Source of the DNA: Climacium dendroides
Lineage: Eukaryota; Streptophyta; Bryopsida; Hypnales; Climaciaceae
NCBI GenBank assembly: GCA_950106755.1
Contig: OX467086.1
Span: 16,324,001-16,388,000 of the forward strand
DNA: 64,000 nt
Reading direction: 5' to 3'
The notes beneath the pieces are model-generated. The model made no database searches. It saw nothing but the letters and a program-made list of their open reading frames with translations, and was not told the DNA's origin. This document shows positions 1 to 13,260 of the stretch, in pieces. A program made the position numbers and the translations under genes. Positions within the stretch are counted from its first letter, which is position 1, and each line of letters starts with the position of its first letter.

Positions 1-1814
1 AATATCTGAAATTTTTTCCATACATTCTCAAACCAACATACTACAAGATCTAATGGTTGCATGTGTCCAAAAATGGATTTTTTCAAATTTTTTGTACTTG
101 TACTAGAAATGACAATTTTGTAGCATTTTTGGTGAAAACATAATCTCTAACCTTTAGGGGTTGCAGTAGGAGGTACCCTAAACTGTAAAACTCCTCATAA
201 CTTTCATCTCATTAATCAAAATGGAATGATTCAAAGCTCTCCATGTATATATAAATCTAAAAAAACAATTTCAAATTTTTGTTTTCTTAAAAAGTGATTT
301 TTAAAAGAAGTTTTTTAGGCTACCCAAGCTACCCTCCGAACAATAAAAATTAAATATCATGCAATAATTTTTTAACCATGTAGTCAAAAATTATGAAAAT
401 TGTTGGGCCTTAAAGCTACTCCTTGTAAAACTCTAGACATTAGACACATATTGTGTGAAAATTTCAAAGAAAAAAAATAAAAATCCCATTCGTAGTGAGC
501 TATCCAAAATCACTATGTTGCCAAAAAAATGGTGTTTGGTCCTGGGTTAAACAGTTAATTTACTATGGGGTTTGGATTGATTTTCGTGAGTACTTTTGGA
601 TTAGAACATTCTCCAGATCATGGGGATGGCAGGTTGGTATTAAGGTAAAGCCATCCATAACCAATAACTTAAGTCATGGTAGATATGATCTACAACAATA
701 TTTTGCGAAGCAAATAAGTACAAAGATAGAAATGGTGTTCTAGTAGAAAGTTTGGTGAATTTATAGCTTGAACTAAAATTACTAGGAATTATGAAAGCTT
801 GAAGTTGGACTCGACCCATGTCCAATGTCTATAGTTTTACAAAATTGATCACTAGGAGAGTACTTGTAGGTAACTCTAGCACACAAAAGAAGGTACAAGT
901 TTTGTAACAATGTCAGGACCACATTGGTTATAGAACCCACTTTCTTTGAACTTAAAATTAATGCAAATGAGTTCCACCCTCTCCTGAATTTGAGACACCC
1001 TACTGATTGCCTATGGGGCACTGGTTGGTAATGGGTGCCTCCACCTTAATATTCACGAGCAGTGGCCTCAGCACCTTTGTAAAAAGAATGTGAACGTCGG
1101 GTCCTTTCGAGAATCTGTTATATAGTACTGGAGTAATATCCTTGCCAATATCCAGAATTTTATATTCCATGCAAAAATACACTCTGAGAACAGAACAAAA
1201 TTTTGTTCTGTGAACAGTAAATAAGGAGGTGCAACCTCCCCAGCGCCGTGGAATGTTATGGAGTCGCAGTGGCACTTGGAACGCTCTATCCACTCACGAA
1301 TCAGAAGAAAGAGAATTACTTTAAACCCGACTGAAGATGGTGAGTCTATTGAGGGCATTTTTGCTAAATCCAGGGTTCTTTGATGTCGCAGTCTAGACAC
1401 CCAAAACCCAGTCCCAATTTGCAACACCTATTTCGTGTTGACTTTGGTGATACAGACACAGATTTGCGCTGAAGGTAACCAGCCCATCAACAAAAACTTA
1501 TTGTCTAACAGCAGCTTCACGAATTGGCATTCAAGAGTGCCCCTTGCAGAGCTCACTGAAACCGATCCAGCAGGCTTCTGAAACTTTCCCTTGATAATGC
1601 CAAGCTTAAATTCAGCATGCTCTATTAGTCACCTGTCCAAAAACGTTCCCAGTCCTACATTAGAAGTTTCTCCTAAACTAGTGTACAAGCATTGTGACTA
1701 AGGAATGCGGGCCTTAAGCAAGTGTAAAAACAGGTGCCTTGGATAACCTGGTAATGTTACACATTTCCAGGATAATCATCTGCAGTATTGTCGTCGGATC
1801 ATTCAGGTGTCACG
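1..1814. other. AT-rich spacer and 3' flank of the BAG-like gene
   Basis: I see no convincing coding region. The open frames here are short, lack domains and do not splice into anything recognisable. Bases 1-480 resemble two other spacer stretches of this window, near 6840-6960 and 35960-36130, so this looks like old dispersed-repeat DNA. A small perfect hairpin, GGAGGTG-C-AACCTCC-like, lies near 1226-1240. The rightmost few hundred bases probably hold the 3' UTR of the minus-strand gene ending at 1815. Confidence 0.5.
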
Positions 1815-3447
1815 TCACTTGCCGCTCTCACTTGATAGTTTCTCCAAAGCCTGCAGATCCATTGTAAGTCGGTAAATCAAAAAGTTCGTCAGAGACTGCA
1901 AATACGGAAAAATCACTTCGAGAGAAAATCAACCTAGATCTGTCTTCCCTTTTCTTTTCGTAAATAAAACTTCACTTCAGACTGCAAGAGTCTCGACTTA
2001 CTGAAAGAAGGGATTGCACTCGAGTTGTTTGAACCTTGCGGTGCGGTCTCACGGTTTCATCACCCTGCACAAGATGACCATAGTACACATCAGATTTTCA
2101 CATTTCCCATCTGCAGTGCAAACAGATAGTACAACAATAACAGGGCAGTAGAAATGATAGAAGTCCCATACTAGCCATCTCCTGGCAGTTGTTGAAAGGT
2201 TCCCTCAAAGACCGGGAAAAAAGCAAGATGCTACTCGAGGTGATGACATACTTTAACGCCATCAATCTTGAGTTGTAATTGGGTAAGAAGTTCCAGCAAC
2301 CGTGCAATTTCCTGCACAACACATCGTGATCATACAGATCAGTATTACCGGTAGAATACTCAGACTTCCCTTCTGGCGAGACAGGTTATGAACACACATC
2401 ACTAACATTAGGAGAATGCAATTTCCCCACCGAAAGGAAAAACTTTGGTTTTACGATTCGGCTAGTTAGTAGAGGACCCAGAGGACAAAACTAGCGTACT
2501 ATAGGGTTTCATCCTCTAGGCCAGATGCTTTGAAAACACAGTCCAGATGATGATCCCCAATCCTGGCTCTAGGGTGCCCTACGGAGCGAAATGATCAGGG
2601 TTTGAGATAAGTCCAGAACAGAGCAGAGCGGTCTAATAAATTATTTTACAAAAAGGAGTCCCCTGGGGTTGCTCCCGTTGATCTTTTGTTTTTTCAAAAT
2701 TTCACCAGGGTCCTCTATATCTCAAATAAGATTTTGCCACCTTCCATACCTCATTGGATGCCAGGTCTGTACAATACAGCAAGACCTCTATACTTTTTCA
2801 GCCCTAACATTCTTCTAACAAGGGGATTCAAATTACTAGAATATGATGGCTTCACTTATCCTATTACATCAGTTTTTTCATAGCACCATCAAATCACAAG
2901 AAGTGAAGGAAACAATTGAATAAAAGTGAAGCAGATTTTACCTTCTGCTGCGCAGGATTCACTGTAGTACTTGAACCAACAGTACTTAGAAACGCAGAGC
3001 ATTCTTCCTCCAATTTATCCACCTAAAATTAGAGAACCAATGTAATTTCAATTAAGCATGTGGTATACCGTAATGAACTTGCCTTGTAAACTAACCTCCT
3101 AAAACCTTCAACAACAAATTGACGCAAAATTATCATGTCATGCCAACAACTCTTCTAAACCTGCAAGGCCTACAATCCGAATGTACAATCCGCATGCTAA
3201 CCTTGCGTGCAAGCATGAGAATGGAGCCCAGGGGTGTAAGTGCTGAACTGGCGTTGCTACTGCCCTCTTTCGGAAGACGAGCCTCAGCTGCCGCTGCTCT
3301 TTTGGCCCGAAGCTCAGCCAAGTTCAAAGGCTGGTTGCCTCTCGGCTCTGAACTATCCTTATTGGAAGAATTCCGGGAAGATGACGTCCCTCCTTGGTTT
3401 CCTCCATCGCCCCCAGTACGCCTGCCTATGGCCCAAGACAATGACAT
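1815..3447 (-). CDS. BAG-domain-like small protein, five coding exons
   Basis: I joined five exons on the minus strand: 3447-3202, 3022-2942, 2311-2252, 2064-2002 and 1850-1815. All introns are GT..AG and all junctions are phase 0, giving about 161 residues. Residues 1-60 are a polar Gly/Ser-rich leader with a basic alanine-rich helix. From about residue 82 the protein reads as a three-helix BAG domain: VDKLEEEC, then EIARLLELLTQLQLKIDGVK, then VQTTRVQSLLSALEKL. BAG domains bind the ATPase domain of Hsp70 and act as nucleotide-exchange cochaperones. No ubiquitin-like domain is visible, unlike plant BAG1-4. The last exon has a second in-frame acceptor, starting at 1895, that adds 15 residues inside helix 3. 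A TATA-like TTTATAAG lies about 140 bases upstream of the ATG. Gene structure is firm; the BAG name rests on pattern likeness. Confidence 0.72.
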
Positions 3448-4129
3448 ACCCTAATTGTTGGGAACACAAGGCCGCAAATGCAGGACAAGAATAGTACAGA
3501 GGATCCACTGTGCAGACCAGATTGTTACAAAGGATATGGAAGGCGATGAAATCTTATCCGAAGTAGAGAGGACCCTAGTATACTTATAAAAAAACACTCG
3601 GAAACTCGGTTCGTGAAAGGTTGTTAGAGTCTAAGCGGCACAGCTTGCACAGCCTAGAGGTTGTTCAAGCCATATGATAAACCCTACTCGCTTCGCTCCG
3701 TAAAGGATGTGATTCATGAAGATCTTCGAAGGGCACTCTGAAACTGGGCATTGGGGTCTTCATCTACGAGAGTTTTCAAAGCATTTGGCCTAAAGAAATG
3801 AACCCTATGGTATACCAAGTTTCCTCCTCCATAGTGCAAACTATATAGACTAGAGTGCATTGGTCCTCTATAGTGCAAACTAGCCCCAAAGGCTTAGTAG
3901 AGTCGTTGAAGATCCATAGATCTCAGTAATAATAAGCTCACATGATACAACTGTAGTCTAATAAATTAGGACTAATTAAGTCTCAAACAGCTTTCAACAA
4001 CCAAAGACGCATTTCCAGCATTCACAAATTCAATCATCAATTTATCAGACAACTTTAATAAACCTAAGGTTTTACTGACACACCGCAACGTTGACACGAT
4101 TAAAGGCTAATTGTAGCGTAATAAAAGCT
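3448..4129. other. Spacer upstream of the BAG-like gene
   Basis: No coding exon was found. For the minus-strand gene ending at 3447 this stretch is the promoter; a TTTATAAG-like box occurs near 3585-3592. It also holds the 3' flank of the next minus-strand gene. Confidence 0.5.
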
Positions 4130-4561
4130 CTAGCTGAAGAAGCATGAGAACAAGAGTGAAAAATCAAGACCTCCACGACGACTGAGAAAGTGCCCTCCAA
4201 TGAGCAAGGCCGCGGCCGCCACGGCCATGACAGGGGCACTGATCCAGGCAGGCTTGGCATGATCCTCATAAAAAGCAGGCCGCTGGGCATTGTACTCCTT
4301 GACAGCCAGCCACTTCCGCCTCTCCATGTTGGTGAAGTATCGACGGAGTACCTGGAGCTCTAACCTTAGCCCATCATTGGCGGAACCCCAGAGGTTTGGC
4401 TGAAGGACTTCGACAAAAGACCTAAAATATCAGAAATTTGCACAGACGTAAAATATCAGAAACATTACCGATATGATTTTAGCTGGTGAGATCACCCACA
4501 CAGGGATCCCCACTTTGGAAGAATGAGGAGTAGCAACGTCGGTAATCGAGTCCACGGCCAT
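4130..4561 (-). CDS. Small predicted single-pass membrane protein
   Basis: I do not recognise the family. An ATG at 4561-4559 in good context (aaaagATGG) opens a short first exon beginning MAVDSITDV. The second exon carries NLWGSANDGLRLELQVLRRY, a basic stretch MERRKWLAVKEY, then a hydrophobic segment APVMAVAAAALLIGGHFL followed by SRR, and a stop at 4130. The hydrophobic run with arginines after it looks like one transmembrane helix near the C-terminus. The intron is not settled. An acceptor TTTTAG lies near 4425. Either a donor inside the VGIPV codons joins it in frame, or a donor at TCG|GTAATG joins an acceptor at CTTCAG about 20 bases further on. The product would be roughly 100-115 residues. 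A further 5' exon cannot be excluded. Confidence 0.45.
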
Positions 4562-7500
4562 CTTTTCGTGACATTCAGGTCTCAGGGTGGGTTTCAATCT
4601 TCAATTTTGGGCCACATCCATTTGCAGCTTCATTTCCAAATTCAAAGCAAATTCTTTAGGGGAAGAAGCATCCCTGTTCTCGTGCACATTAGCACGGCAA
4701 TGGAAACTAACAATTCAGATGCAAGTGAAAGTTCCTTAATTAGGGTTTGGAATTTATTCTTTCTTACATATCGAAAACTCGGCATCGGCATCATCAGTCA
4801 CAGCTCAAACATCGCAGCTCAAAGACCTGCCTTTCAAAACCAAAACTCTGAGCGAACCTGACATGACCTTAGTTGCTACCAGCGAGCACAAAAATCTCAA
4901 GGTACACCAGAATCTTAAGTTTATTAGTTTCTTACTTCCAGCGACTGAAAGCAATGCACAAGGAGAGATTTGAACCCATGTGGGAATTGAGAGGCGAAGA
5001 AAATCCCATAAATGATATTCAACAATTTACTGTTTGTAAGATTTGCAGAAAACGAACCTGACTTAGGAATTTGGAATTCGTGAGCTTCACAACACACACC
5101 GGGCAAAAACTTGAAGACGGTGGAGAGCACCTTGAAGCCTGTGAAGGTCTCTGCGTTTGGTGTCCACGTTCATAGGCTCCTGATTAAGGCAAGAACCTCG
5201 GCGGATAAGGGGCTTGCATCTTACGGTATTTAAAGAGTGATAATATGGAGGGAGAGAGGGATAATATGGAGTTTTCTAACATGTGTCAGTTCAAACTATG
5301 TATTCGAGTGGATAGTTACTCAATGTGCTAGAGTTTTAATCAACCAACTTCAAGTCAAGTATTCTTGTGTAATTTTTTAATTTAATTTTTCAAAGTTTGG
5401 GTAATCAGGTGTGTATATATTTGTATCCACATTTGTATCAATATATGATAAAGTAACTTGTTGAGGTGAACCCCTCATTCTCATTTGATTTCTCTCCTAT
5501 TTAGTCCCTAATTCCTTATCAACTTGAAGGTGGTGTTTTTCAAGGGATAGTAACTTATTGCATGTATGATATTAACCTTCAAATGAAATTATGCCCCACC
5601 CCCCTCAATCAACCACTTGACCATTTTTTATCCATATGAGTGTTGATTTTTTTCAATTTATCATTGTTTATCTACTATCAACTACAAAACAATACTAACA
5701 ATTGCCACCTTAGTTATATTTAAAATTAGTAAGAAAAAATTGTTTAAATAGTTGGAGGAATCAAAATGGTGGGCAAGAATCTTTTCTAAACTTGTTGAAC
5801 TACTTATCATATATTAATTTGTATATAACTTTTGTTGGCACAACAAAGTGTGAAAGTGAAAGTAAAAAATAAATTGTGAAATGGATAAATTTTTGTTTTG
5901 TTTTGCAACCATGTAAGATCAAATCTTTCTTTAATAAAGTACTAATTACGTTCTCAAAATAAGAATTTATTTGTTAAATATTGTTTAAATAAAAGCTATA
6001 AATTTTTTAAGAGATAGTATTATGAATGCAATATAACATCAATATCAATATATACTCAAAATTCCATACTTTACTAATTAGAAATAATTGATCAATCTTC
6101 GTGATAATATTAATGCTTGAAATTTTTTTGTGAGATCCAATCATATCTCATACAATAGAGGTAAAATGTAAAACCTTCGCCTTGAAAACCCTTATGTCTA
6201 AACTCCTTAAAAACCTCAAATCCAATTTTCATAATTTCCTATACCTTATATTAGGGATGCCTTTGTAAGTAGATTCTATTTTTCCATAATTTCTATTATT
6301 ATTTACTAAAATCTATCATATCCTCCGACATGTTTTGCAACCATATAATTATGTTAAAATCTTCCACTAGTAAAGCATTGAATGTGTACAAATAAGAGAT
6401 AAAGATTGTGACTACAAAATGAAAAAAATTCAAGGTGAAAATCCATTTAATTTGCTCCTATTTTAAAGCAATTAACTACTAAAGTTCTTTTATATTTGGA
6501 GGCCCAACATAATTCAAATTACTTGTCCCCAAAGCAAGGCTAAAATCTTCACCTATATTTAATTTTTAATAAATCCAACCATAGGATTTTTTATTAACCT
6601 ATTCAAGTACATTCCCACCAATTGCAAGTTCAACGTGTTTAAACTTCAAAATATTTGCTTTTCTAGCCTTTCAAAAAGATGAAATTTTGTCTTTCAATAT
6701 TTTAAGGGAAAAAAAAACATGTATTCTATAAGTTGTTTGTTCTAGTAAATAATTGGTATCATTTATTTTTGTTTTATTTGAAAATTTTCAAGATTGAGTG
6801 CAAAAGACAACATTATATATTTTCTATTTTGAGTTTATTGCCCACAAAATAGAGCTCCTCATAACTTTCACCTCATTATTTAGAAATCAATGGTTCAAAT
6901 GCTTTTGAATAGATATAAATCGATAAAATCCAACAAAATTCATTAATGTATTTTAAATTTATCTTTTGTATAGTATGACAATGGAAAAAAATCCCAATAA
7001 CTTTTGCAGTATTTATCAAAATAAAGTGAAACAAAGCCTTCATACATAGATTAGGTCCATCCTAAACATTTCATAATAAAATTTCAAATTATAAAATCAA
7101 CAAAGCTTGACCAAGTTTTCCAATCCTAGAGTGGACTCTAGTCCTATAGAGGTTAAAACTTTTCACCCTTTTCCATCTTTTAGCCTTTATATCTCTTCTT
7201 GAAAGATTTGAATTTATATTTGAGAGGATATAAATTAATCCATTGTGTTATCAAATAAATTCACTCCCATGATATAAAAGTAGAAAATCAAGGTGATATT
7301 AAGGTTCTTCTATATTGTTACCCTTTAAATTACATATCTTTTATTATACACATCCAACACTTGATTTGATAGAAGATTTAGGTTTCAAAGATCCAATTAG
7401 TCTAGAATGGCATGATTTGTTCCATTGGATTCTTAAAACATCCATTTAATTCCAAATACTATATTTTTCTTCTTAAAAATTAGGATGATTTCATACTCCT

Positions 7501-10500
7501 AAAACATGCAACAAATATTGTAAAGATTGTGAAGTCTCCAACTCTTCTTAGCATCCGCATAAGATCTTTAATTTTTTTCATTAAATTTTTATTTCCTCAT
7601 TTATTGAAAAGACCTAAACCATCTTCATTTTACTTAACCCCTAATGACTTAAGAGAGGTGTACTTTCAAAATAGGCCCAAACTACCAAGAATTGGAGCAG
7701 TTTTTTTTATCATTTTTTCTTTAGATTGGATAGAATATAACCATAGGATCTTGAAGTTCAAATTGAAAGTGAACACCTCAAAAAAATTCAGATTATTTGA
7801 CCACATGGTTTAGGAGATATATAAGTTTGAAGTTTTATTTGGGTCAATGGAAAATTGGAAATACAAGGCAACCTGCTTTGAAGGAGCATATCTTTGTGAG
7901 GATATTTTGAAATAATGCCTTTTTCATGCTCAGTGAAAGATAAGAGAGTTGAAAATGTACATAAAAAATTGCACAACATTCCAAGCATTTCCCAATTGAT
8001 GCTAAAGCTTGCAATGCATAGTGGTTATTGAAATGAGAGTAGTGTTTGTAAGAAAAAAATAGAATGTGACACTCTCTTCTCCTTGAACTCCTTAGATCTA
8101 TCTTTTTTGAGGTAGATCTGACCTTTTTGAGGTGGACAAGAATCACATTGGTTGGCTGACTTTTAAAATAGTATGCCCCAAACCTTTCCCCCCCCTCCCA
8201 AAAAAAAAAAAATAAGCTTTAAACTACAATACACCACTCTTAACTTTGAAAAATTCCACAAGGCAAAGTTTAATTCAAAATTTGATGAAACTAACACCAT
8301 TAGATCCATAATGCAATCTATTTTTTAAAATATTTTTTATTTCTTAATTTGAGAATAAAAAGCTAACAAAAAGGTCAGTGACCAAAAAATGGTCACTTGG
8401 ATCATTAGGAGTTGAACCATTCTCAGAAATTTGAAAATAAAAGAGATAATATTTTTTAATAAATTAAATATTCATAAAATCAAATGTTATTAATTATAAA
8501 AATGGCATTTTGTATTTTAAAACCTTTAAAATAATATTCTCTTATTATATATAAACCTATATAATAGTGCTTAGAATAGGATTTAGATTGTAAAAATCTA
8601 AAAGGAACTTTCCAAGACATATTATATTGTGATACAAAAACTAGTCCTACAAGAAGAATGTATTGAAAGAATAAAAAAAATTATTGAGGATTTTGTACCC
8701 TCATTTGATGATTCTTTACATGCCAAACAATCTCATTCCTTAATTTGGTTAAGACTAACTTCTAATTTTACCTATGGCCACAAATAATAATAGGCTGCAA
8801 GTTCTATATAATTGTTCTAAATATATAAAAGACTTCTAGCGGTGTATTTAGCTATAGTCATACAACTTTTTTGATAAGGGTGTGAATTTGTGTCGAAGGT
8901 GGGTATCCCCACTATCACCTTTTTTGCTAATGTGACCACTTACTATTATTAGAATACACTTCCACCTAGACTTAGAAGGTTGGTCATATGTTTAAGAACA
9001 TGTACAGAGTTGCAATGCATTCCCACCTACACTTATTAGTATTCTCCAAACCTATGTGGAATGTGATGTGGTATGGAGATAAAAGTGGTATAATGGCCAT
9101 TATTTTCTAGAAAACCGAGAGGTAGGTGGTTGTTAGAAGGTGCTTGTAAATTTCTGAAAACGAAGATTTGAGATAATTGTGGGCATTCTTATCTTCAACT
9201 TTAGAGGGCACATTACAGAAAAGTGGTGGTTGTTGAATGCAAAATTAGTAGGACTTGATTGTGTAAAGTCAAAATTATTGAAATTATTTGGCAACCACAT
9301 CGCATAGATTTAAAAATTACTTTTATTGTGAGTGAATGAAGATGCACAAACATTCAATTTATATAAGTGGAGTGGTAGAAGGTAAAACAAACCATGTGAG
9401 ATATTGAAATTAGGATTAGTAGAAGCTCAACCGTTCATATCTATTAAGTCAAAAGCAAGAACTGTATTCAATGTAGAATATGAGACCTCATTTTGGCATC
9501 AAAGAATAATCTTTTTAAAATAAAATTTCAACCTATAAAAGTTGGAAAATAAATCTAAATTTCATCTTCAAAAATCTGTTTGAGATTTCAAACCTTCAAT
9601 CAAAAGTTAGGGACAAAATCAAAGAGAAGTTGGGAGAGACATTTTCTTTAACAATTTCAAACATCTACTTTAAATTTTTTTCTATAACTTTTTTAGAGGC
9701 TCAAAATTACAAACAGATTTTTTAAAAGATGAAAGCTTGCTTGATATACATACATTTTTTAGTTTAAAATATTTCTGAAAAAATTATTCTACTATTGTCG
9801 TGATCCTAGTAACTTTTTTTAGCTACAAACAACCTCTAAAGTCCCTTCATAGCTTCCCATAGCATTAGTTTTTATTTTCAATTCATATTATTAAGTCCCA
9901 ATCTTTGAAACTACTAACCTACACTCCACACATGACACTTGGCATGCCACTTGGTGATATAAGGTGGAACTTCCATCTTATTGTACTACGACTTATGGTG
10001 GTACTACTCACCACGATCATAATCACCCTTGAGTATTACCCCACTCCCTACTAAACCCCATTGTATATTTGTACTCACTACTCAAGACACATTGAGAGTG
10101 GCCTAGCAAAGAGCGGGACTCCATTCAATTAGTGCCACAAGACACACATACAAGTGTTCCATGGTGTCTTAGAAATCAGTGGTGAAGTTGATTCACCAAC
10201 CTTGAATCATCGACTCACTAAGGCTCCATAAGGGAGTGAAGAAGGAGACCAACCCCTCCTATAATATTCTCTGTGGAATTCAACAAAACCCTCCTTATAG
10301 GTTAAAGGAGCTTTTAAACCCCTCTTTGAGTTTGGAAGACCACCCATTTCCAACCAAAATCACCAAGTTACAATCTTGTTTGAACTCTTGAATTTCTAAA
10401 CAACGTAACTTTGCGGCCAAAGCTTTAAATCTACATGCAAGCCCATTTGGGATATCTACACAACAAGTAAATGCCAATGGAATTCTCACTTGTCTCATTT

Positions 10501-12741
10501 GAATAAATTTTTACAACATTATGTCCCTTTAAAGATTTGGGTTCACTTGGAGCAACGTTATGCCTTCACCACAGCCCTTCTCTTGGCCATAACTTTGAGC
10601 TCATAGCTTAGAATCTTGTAATATTTGTAATTTTATCTTTTTTATATTTCTAACTTTTCAATGATATGCTGCATATTATACTTCCTTGAAGGATTCATTG
10701 GGAACCTCTCACTCCTAACTCTAAAATATCTCGGCGCCACTAGGACACAATCAACTTTGAAAGGCCATAACTTCTAGCCAATTAGTTCAAATCACGTGTA
10801 TTATAGATGTTTAGAAGCATCTACTCAAGAGCTTTTAGAAAATATATGATATTTTAACATTTTTTAATATTCAAGACATTATTGTGCCATGTTTGCTCAA
10901 GAGTCTCTCATATCTCCCTTCATAGACTATTGTAAGGCTTAAGAAGGCACTCCCAAGGTCCCCCTTGCTCACTATGGCATTTCAAGCATCCCAAGGAGAT
11001 AGAGGTGTAACAACTATGCCAAAATGAGGTCTGAATAAGGTCATATTCATTATATTGAGATTTTTTGTAATCTCATTTTTATCTTCAGCTCAAAGATAAA
11101 TTGCTTTATCTCTTTATTAATACTTTTTTATAAATATGTAACAACACCTACTTTTAAAATTTCATTTTAGAATCACTATTTGAGCATTATTTATTCTTGA
11201 TTTCAATTATTATTTTTGTAAATGAATTTATAATATCTAACATTTTGTCTCAAAATCTACGAAAAGTCTCAATATAACAAATATAGTCATTAAAGTACTA
11301 TGTTGAACACAACTCTTGCATTTTAACAGTAAGCAGTTAAACTCTCAATTCAAATTGCCTTGAGGATTCATGATGGACAATGGATTTCATTATAAAAGCA
11401 ACCCCTCCATCCATTATTTAGTTGTATTGATATCTTCTCCAATATTTTGACTTTTTTTACAATTAATTTCCCTTGGATTTGCCAAGGTGACTTGGCTTTG
11501 AAATTTTAATTATTTTTTGTCAAATAGGACCTCTAGCTACAATCATTGGAATGGGTAGGGACATGTGGTTTCTTAAGACGGTTGAAGAAAGTATGAGCCA
11601 TGTAAGAATTGTACATAACTAAGCTGAGAAACAATTACAATAATTCCAAACTTGAACTCATGTAAATAAAATTATTTCCTTCTTATATGGAGGTTTTGTC
11701 TTTTAACACGTGGAGTTTGCAAATGCTATGTGGGAATGGATCCTTAGGCTAGTCAATTTTCATATTTTCTTATTGGCAAAGTAAAAAAGTTCCAACACAA
11801 CAAAAATGTGACATTTGAATACTATATGCAAAATTTATGAAGGGACGAAGTCTTTTTGGGTAGATGTTCAAAAATCATTTCTTCAAAATACAAATAGTCA
11901 TATTGATTTTGGAAATGTATACAAAGTGATGATGGCAATTCTAGGTAAGGTACAATTTGTACCTTAGAATTTGTACAAATAGAATAAATTAGGGTACATA
12001 AACATGGCTATGAATAATATAATCAAGGTACTTATGCACTAAAATAGAACCTTTATAAAGTAACTAGGGCTGAGACTGGCTAACTCAGTGTGATTTTTTA
12101 GGCAATTAAATGTTGAATTGCCTCCAAAAAATAGGGAGCTTATTTAAAATTGCATACTCTAAGTTTGACTTCTTGAATTGAAGTCCCCAAATGAAAGAGA
12201 CAAGGAAACTCATAACCTTATGAAAGAAAGGCCACATAACCATTGATATGAAAACTAGAAAAAATACATTGGGTTGACAATATTATATTAGGGAGGGTCA
12301 TTTGCATTAATGATGTTTGTATGTGGCTCAAGCTAAGACCGAACAATCAATATTACTTTAAAGAGTATTACTTCAGTAGGAAGGATCTATAGTACCTTAT
12401 GATGATGGTTATTGTAATGAATGACCTACTTAGTTATGGGAGGTGACAACACATTCCTGAATTTTTTCAATTATAGTGCTAGTCTCTATACCTCCTTTGG
12501 TGTCAAAGGGAACATACCAAGATTTAGTATAAATATAGTGTAGATAGAAGGCTTAGAGAAGTGTGAAAAACTACAAATTGCAAGCAACGTACCACTTCAA
12601 CTTAAAGTAAAACAACCAATTGTGGTCAAATGATTTGATAGTGTACACCTAGGAAATGACTTCATTGTGGGGGTTTTCAATATGTGAGATTTCAGCCACA
12701 ATGCATGTCTTACGTAATAGTAAAGGAGTTATTAGTGACCT
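4562..12741. other. Long AT-rich gene-free spacer
   Basis: About 8 kb without a supportable gene. The frames near 4523-5130, 7529-8146 and 10295-10498 have no domain, signal peptide or splice partners. The minus-strand frame around 4924-5150 could be a leader exon of the small membrane-protein gene, but no in-frame join was found. Bases about 11748-11945 are a degenerate copy of a MITE that occurs twice more in the window (46839-47110 and 53117-53382). Bases near 6840-6960 share phrases with 1-480. A C-tract followed by an A-tract sits near 8185-8212. Confidence 0.55.
11748..11945 (+). repeat. Degenerate copy of the AGGTAGGT mariner-like MITE
   Basis: The stretch aligns by eye with the interior of the two better copies at 46839-47110 and 53117-53382. 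It shares TCAATTTTCATAT, then TTGGCAA, GTTCCAACAC, TGACATTTG and ATACTATATGCAAAA, in the same order. Clear terminal inverted repeats are no longer visible, so the copy is old. Confidence 0.55.
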
Positions 12742-13203
12742 TGTTGGTTTTAAAGGCCAGCAATGCTTGACAACAGACTGACACAATATCCGAGACCTTT
12801 ACAAAAAACAACAAATAAACGTACTTGTACACCTCTTAAGAATCAGTCGAGCATATATTATACTCCAAATATATCTCTGACATACACTCGCCTCTACAAC
12901 ATGCCGGTTGCAGAGTACACCACAGCTCTTAACACAGAGTACACTATAGCTTAGCCTCACACACACTACGTGAAGCAAGCATCATGCTGAAGAAGAGAGC
13001 TCCTCTGTCTACAGTGTACAACTTAACACCTGTGTTGCATGGAGGTTAACGGTTACCCTCAAGATCAAGAACGCCCAACTGATTCATCCCATGCAGTTGC
13101 GGAATCATAAATTAGAGCTCGTCCTTAGTTGCTGAATTATGAATCAGGGCTTGTCCTTGCACTTGGATGATGCAGGTCATCCATTGTTGTTGATCATCCA
13201 ATA
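12742..13203 (-). repeat. 3' LTR of the copia element
   Basis: 462 bp, the same length as the LTR at 17902-18363 and differing at eight positions. It is preceded on the + strand by the target duplication GACCT. The short open frame inside it is also present in the other LTR and is not a gene. Confidence 0.95.
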
Positions 13204-13214
13204 CTCCCACTCAA
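13204..13214 (-). other. Polypurine tract of the copia element
   Basis: On the minus strand the bases immediately before the 3' LTR read TTGAGTGGGAG. This is a purine-rich run in the position where plus-strand DNA synthesis is primed. It lies between the polyprotein stop (13261) and the LTR edge (13203). Confidence 0.8.
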
Positions 13215-13260
13215 CACACAATGTGATGACCTCTTCTACCTCCCACTTCAGCACAGTGTG

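Noticed and set aside
1226..1240. Short GGAGGT-loop-ACCTCC hairpin as a terminator or regulatory RNA
   Set aside because: Too short and without context in a plant nuclear genome.
4960..4990. B-box-like GGTTCAAATCTC on the minus strand, suggesting a tRNA gene
   Set aside because: No A box or cloverleaf arms at the right distance.
4924..5150. Minus-strand frame reading TFTGFKVLSTVFKFLPG as a first exon of the small membrane protein
   Set aside because: No methionine upstream before a stop and no in-frame splice to the downstream exon could be found; a leader exon remains possible.
12763..12954. 63-codon + strand frame, repeated at 17923-18114
   Set aside because: Both copies lie inside the two LTRs; the repeat is explained by the retrotransposon and the frame has no domain.
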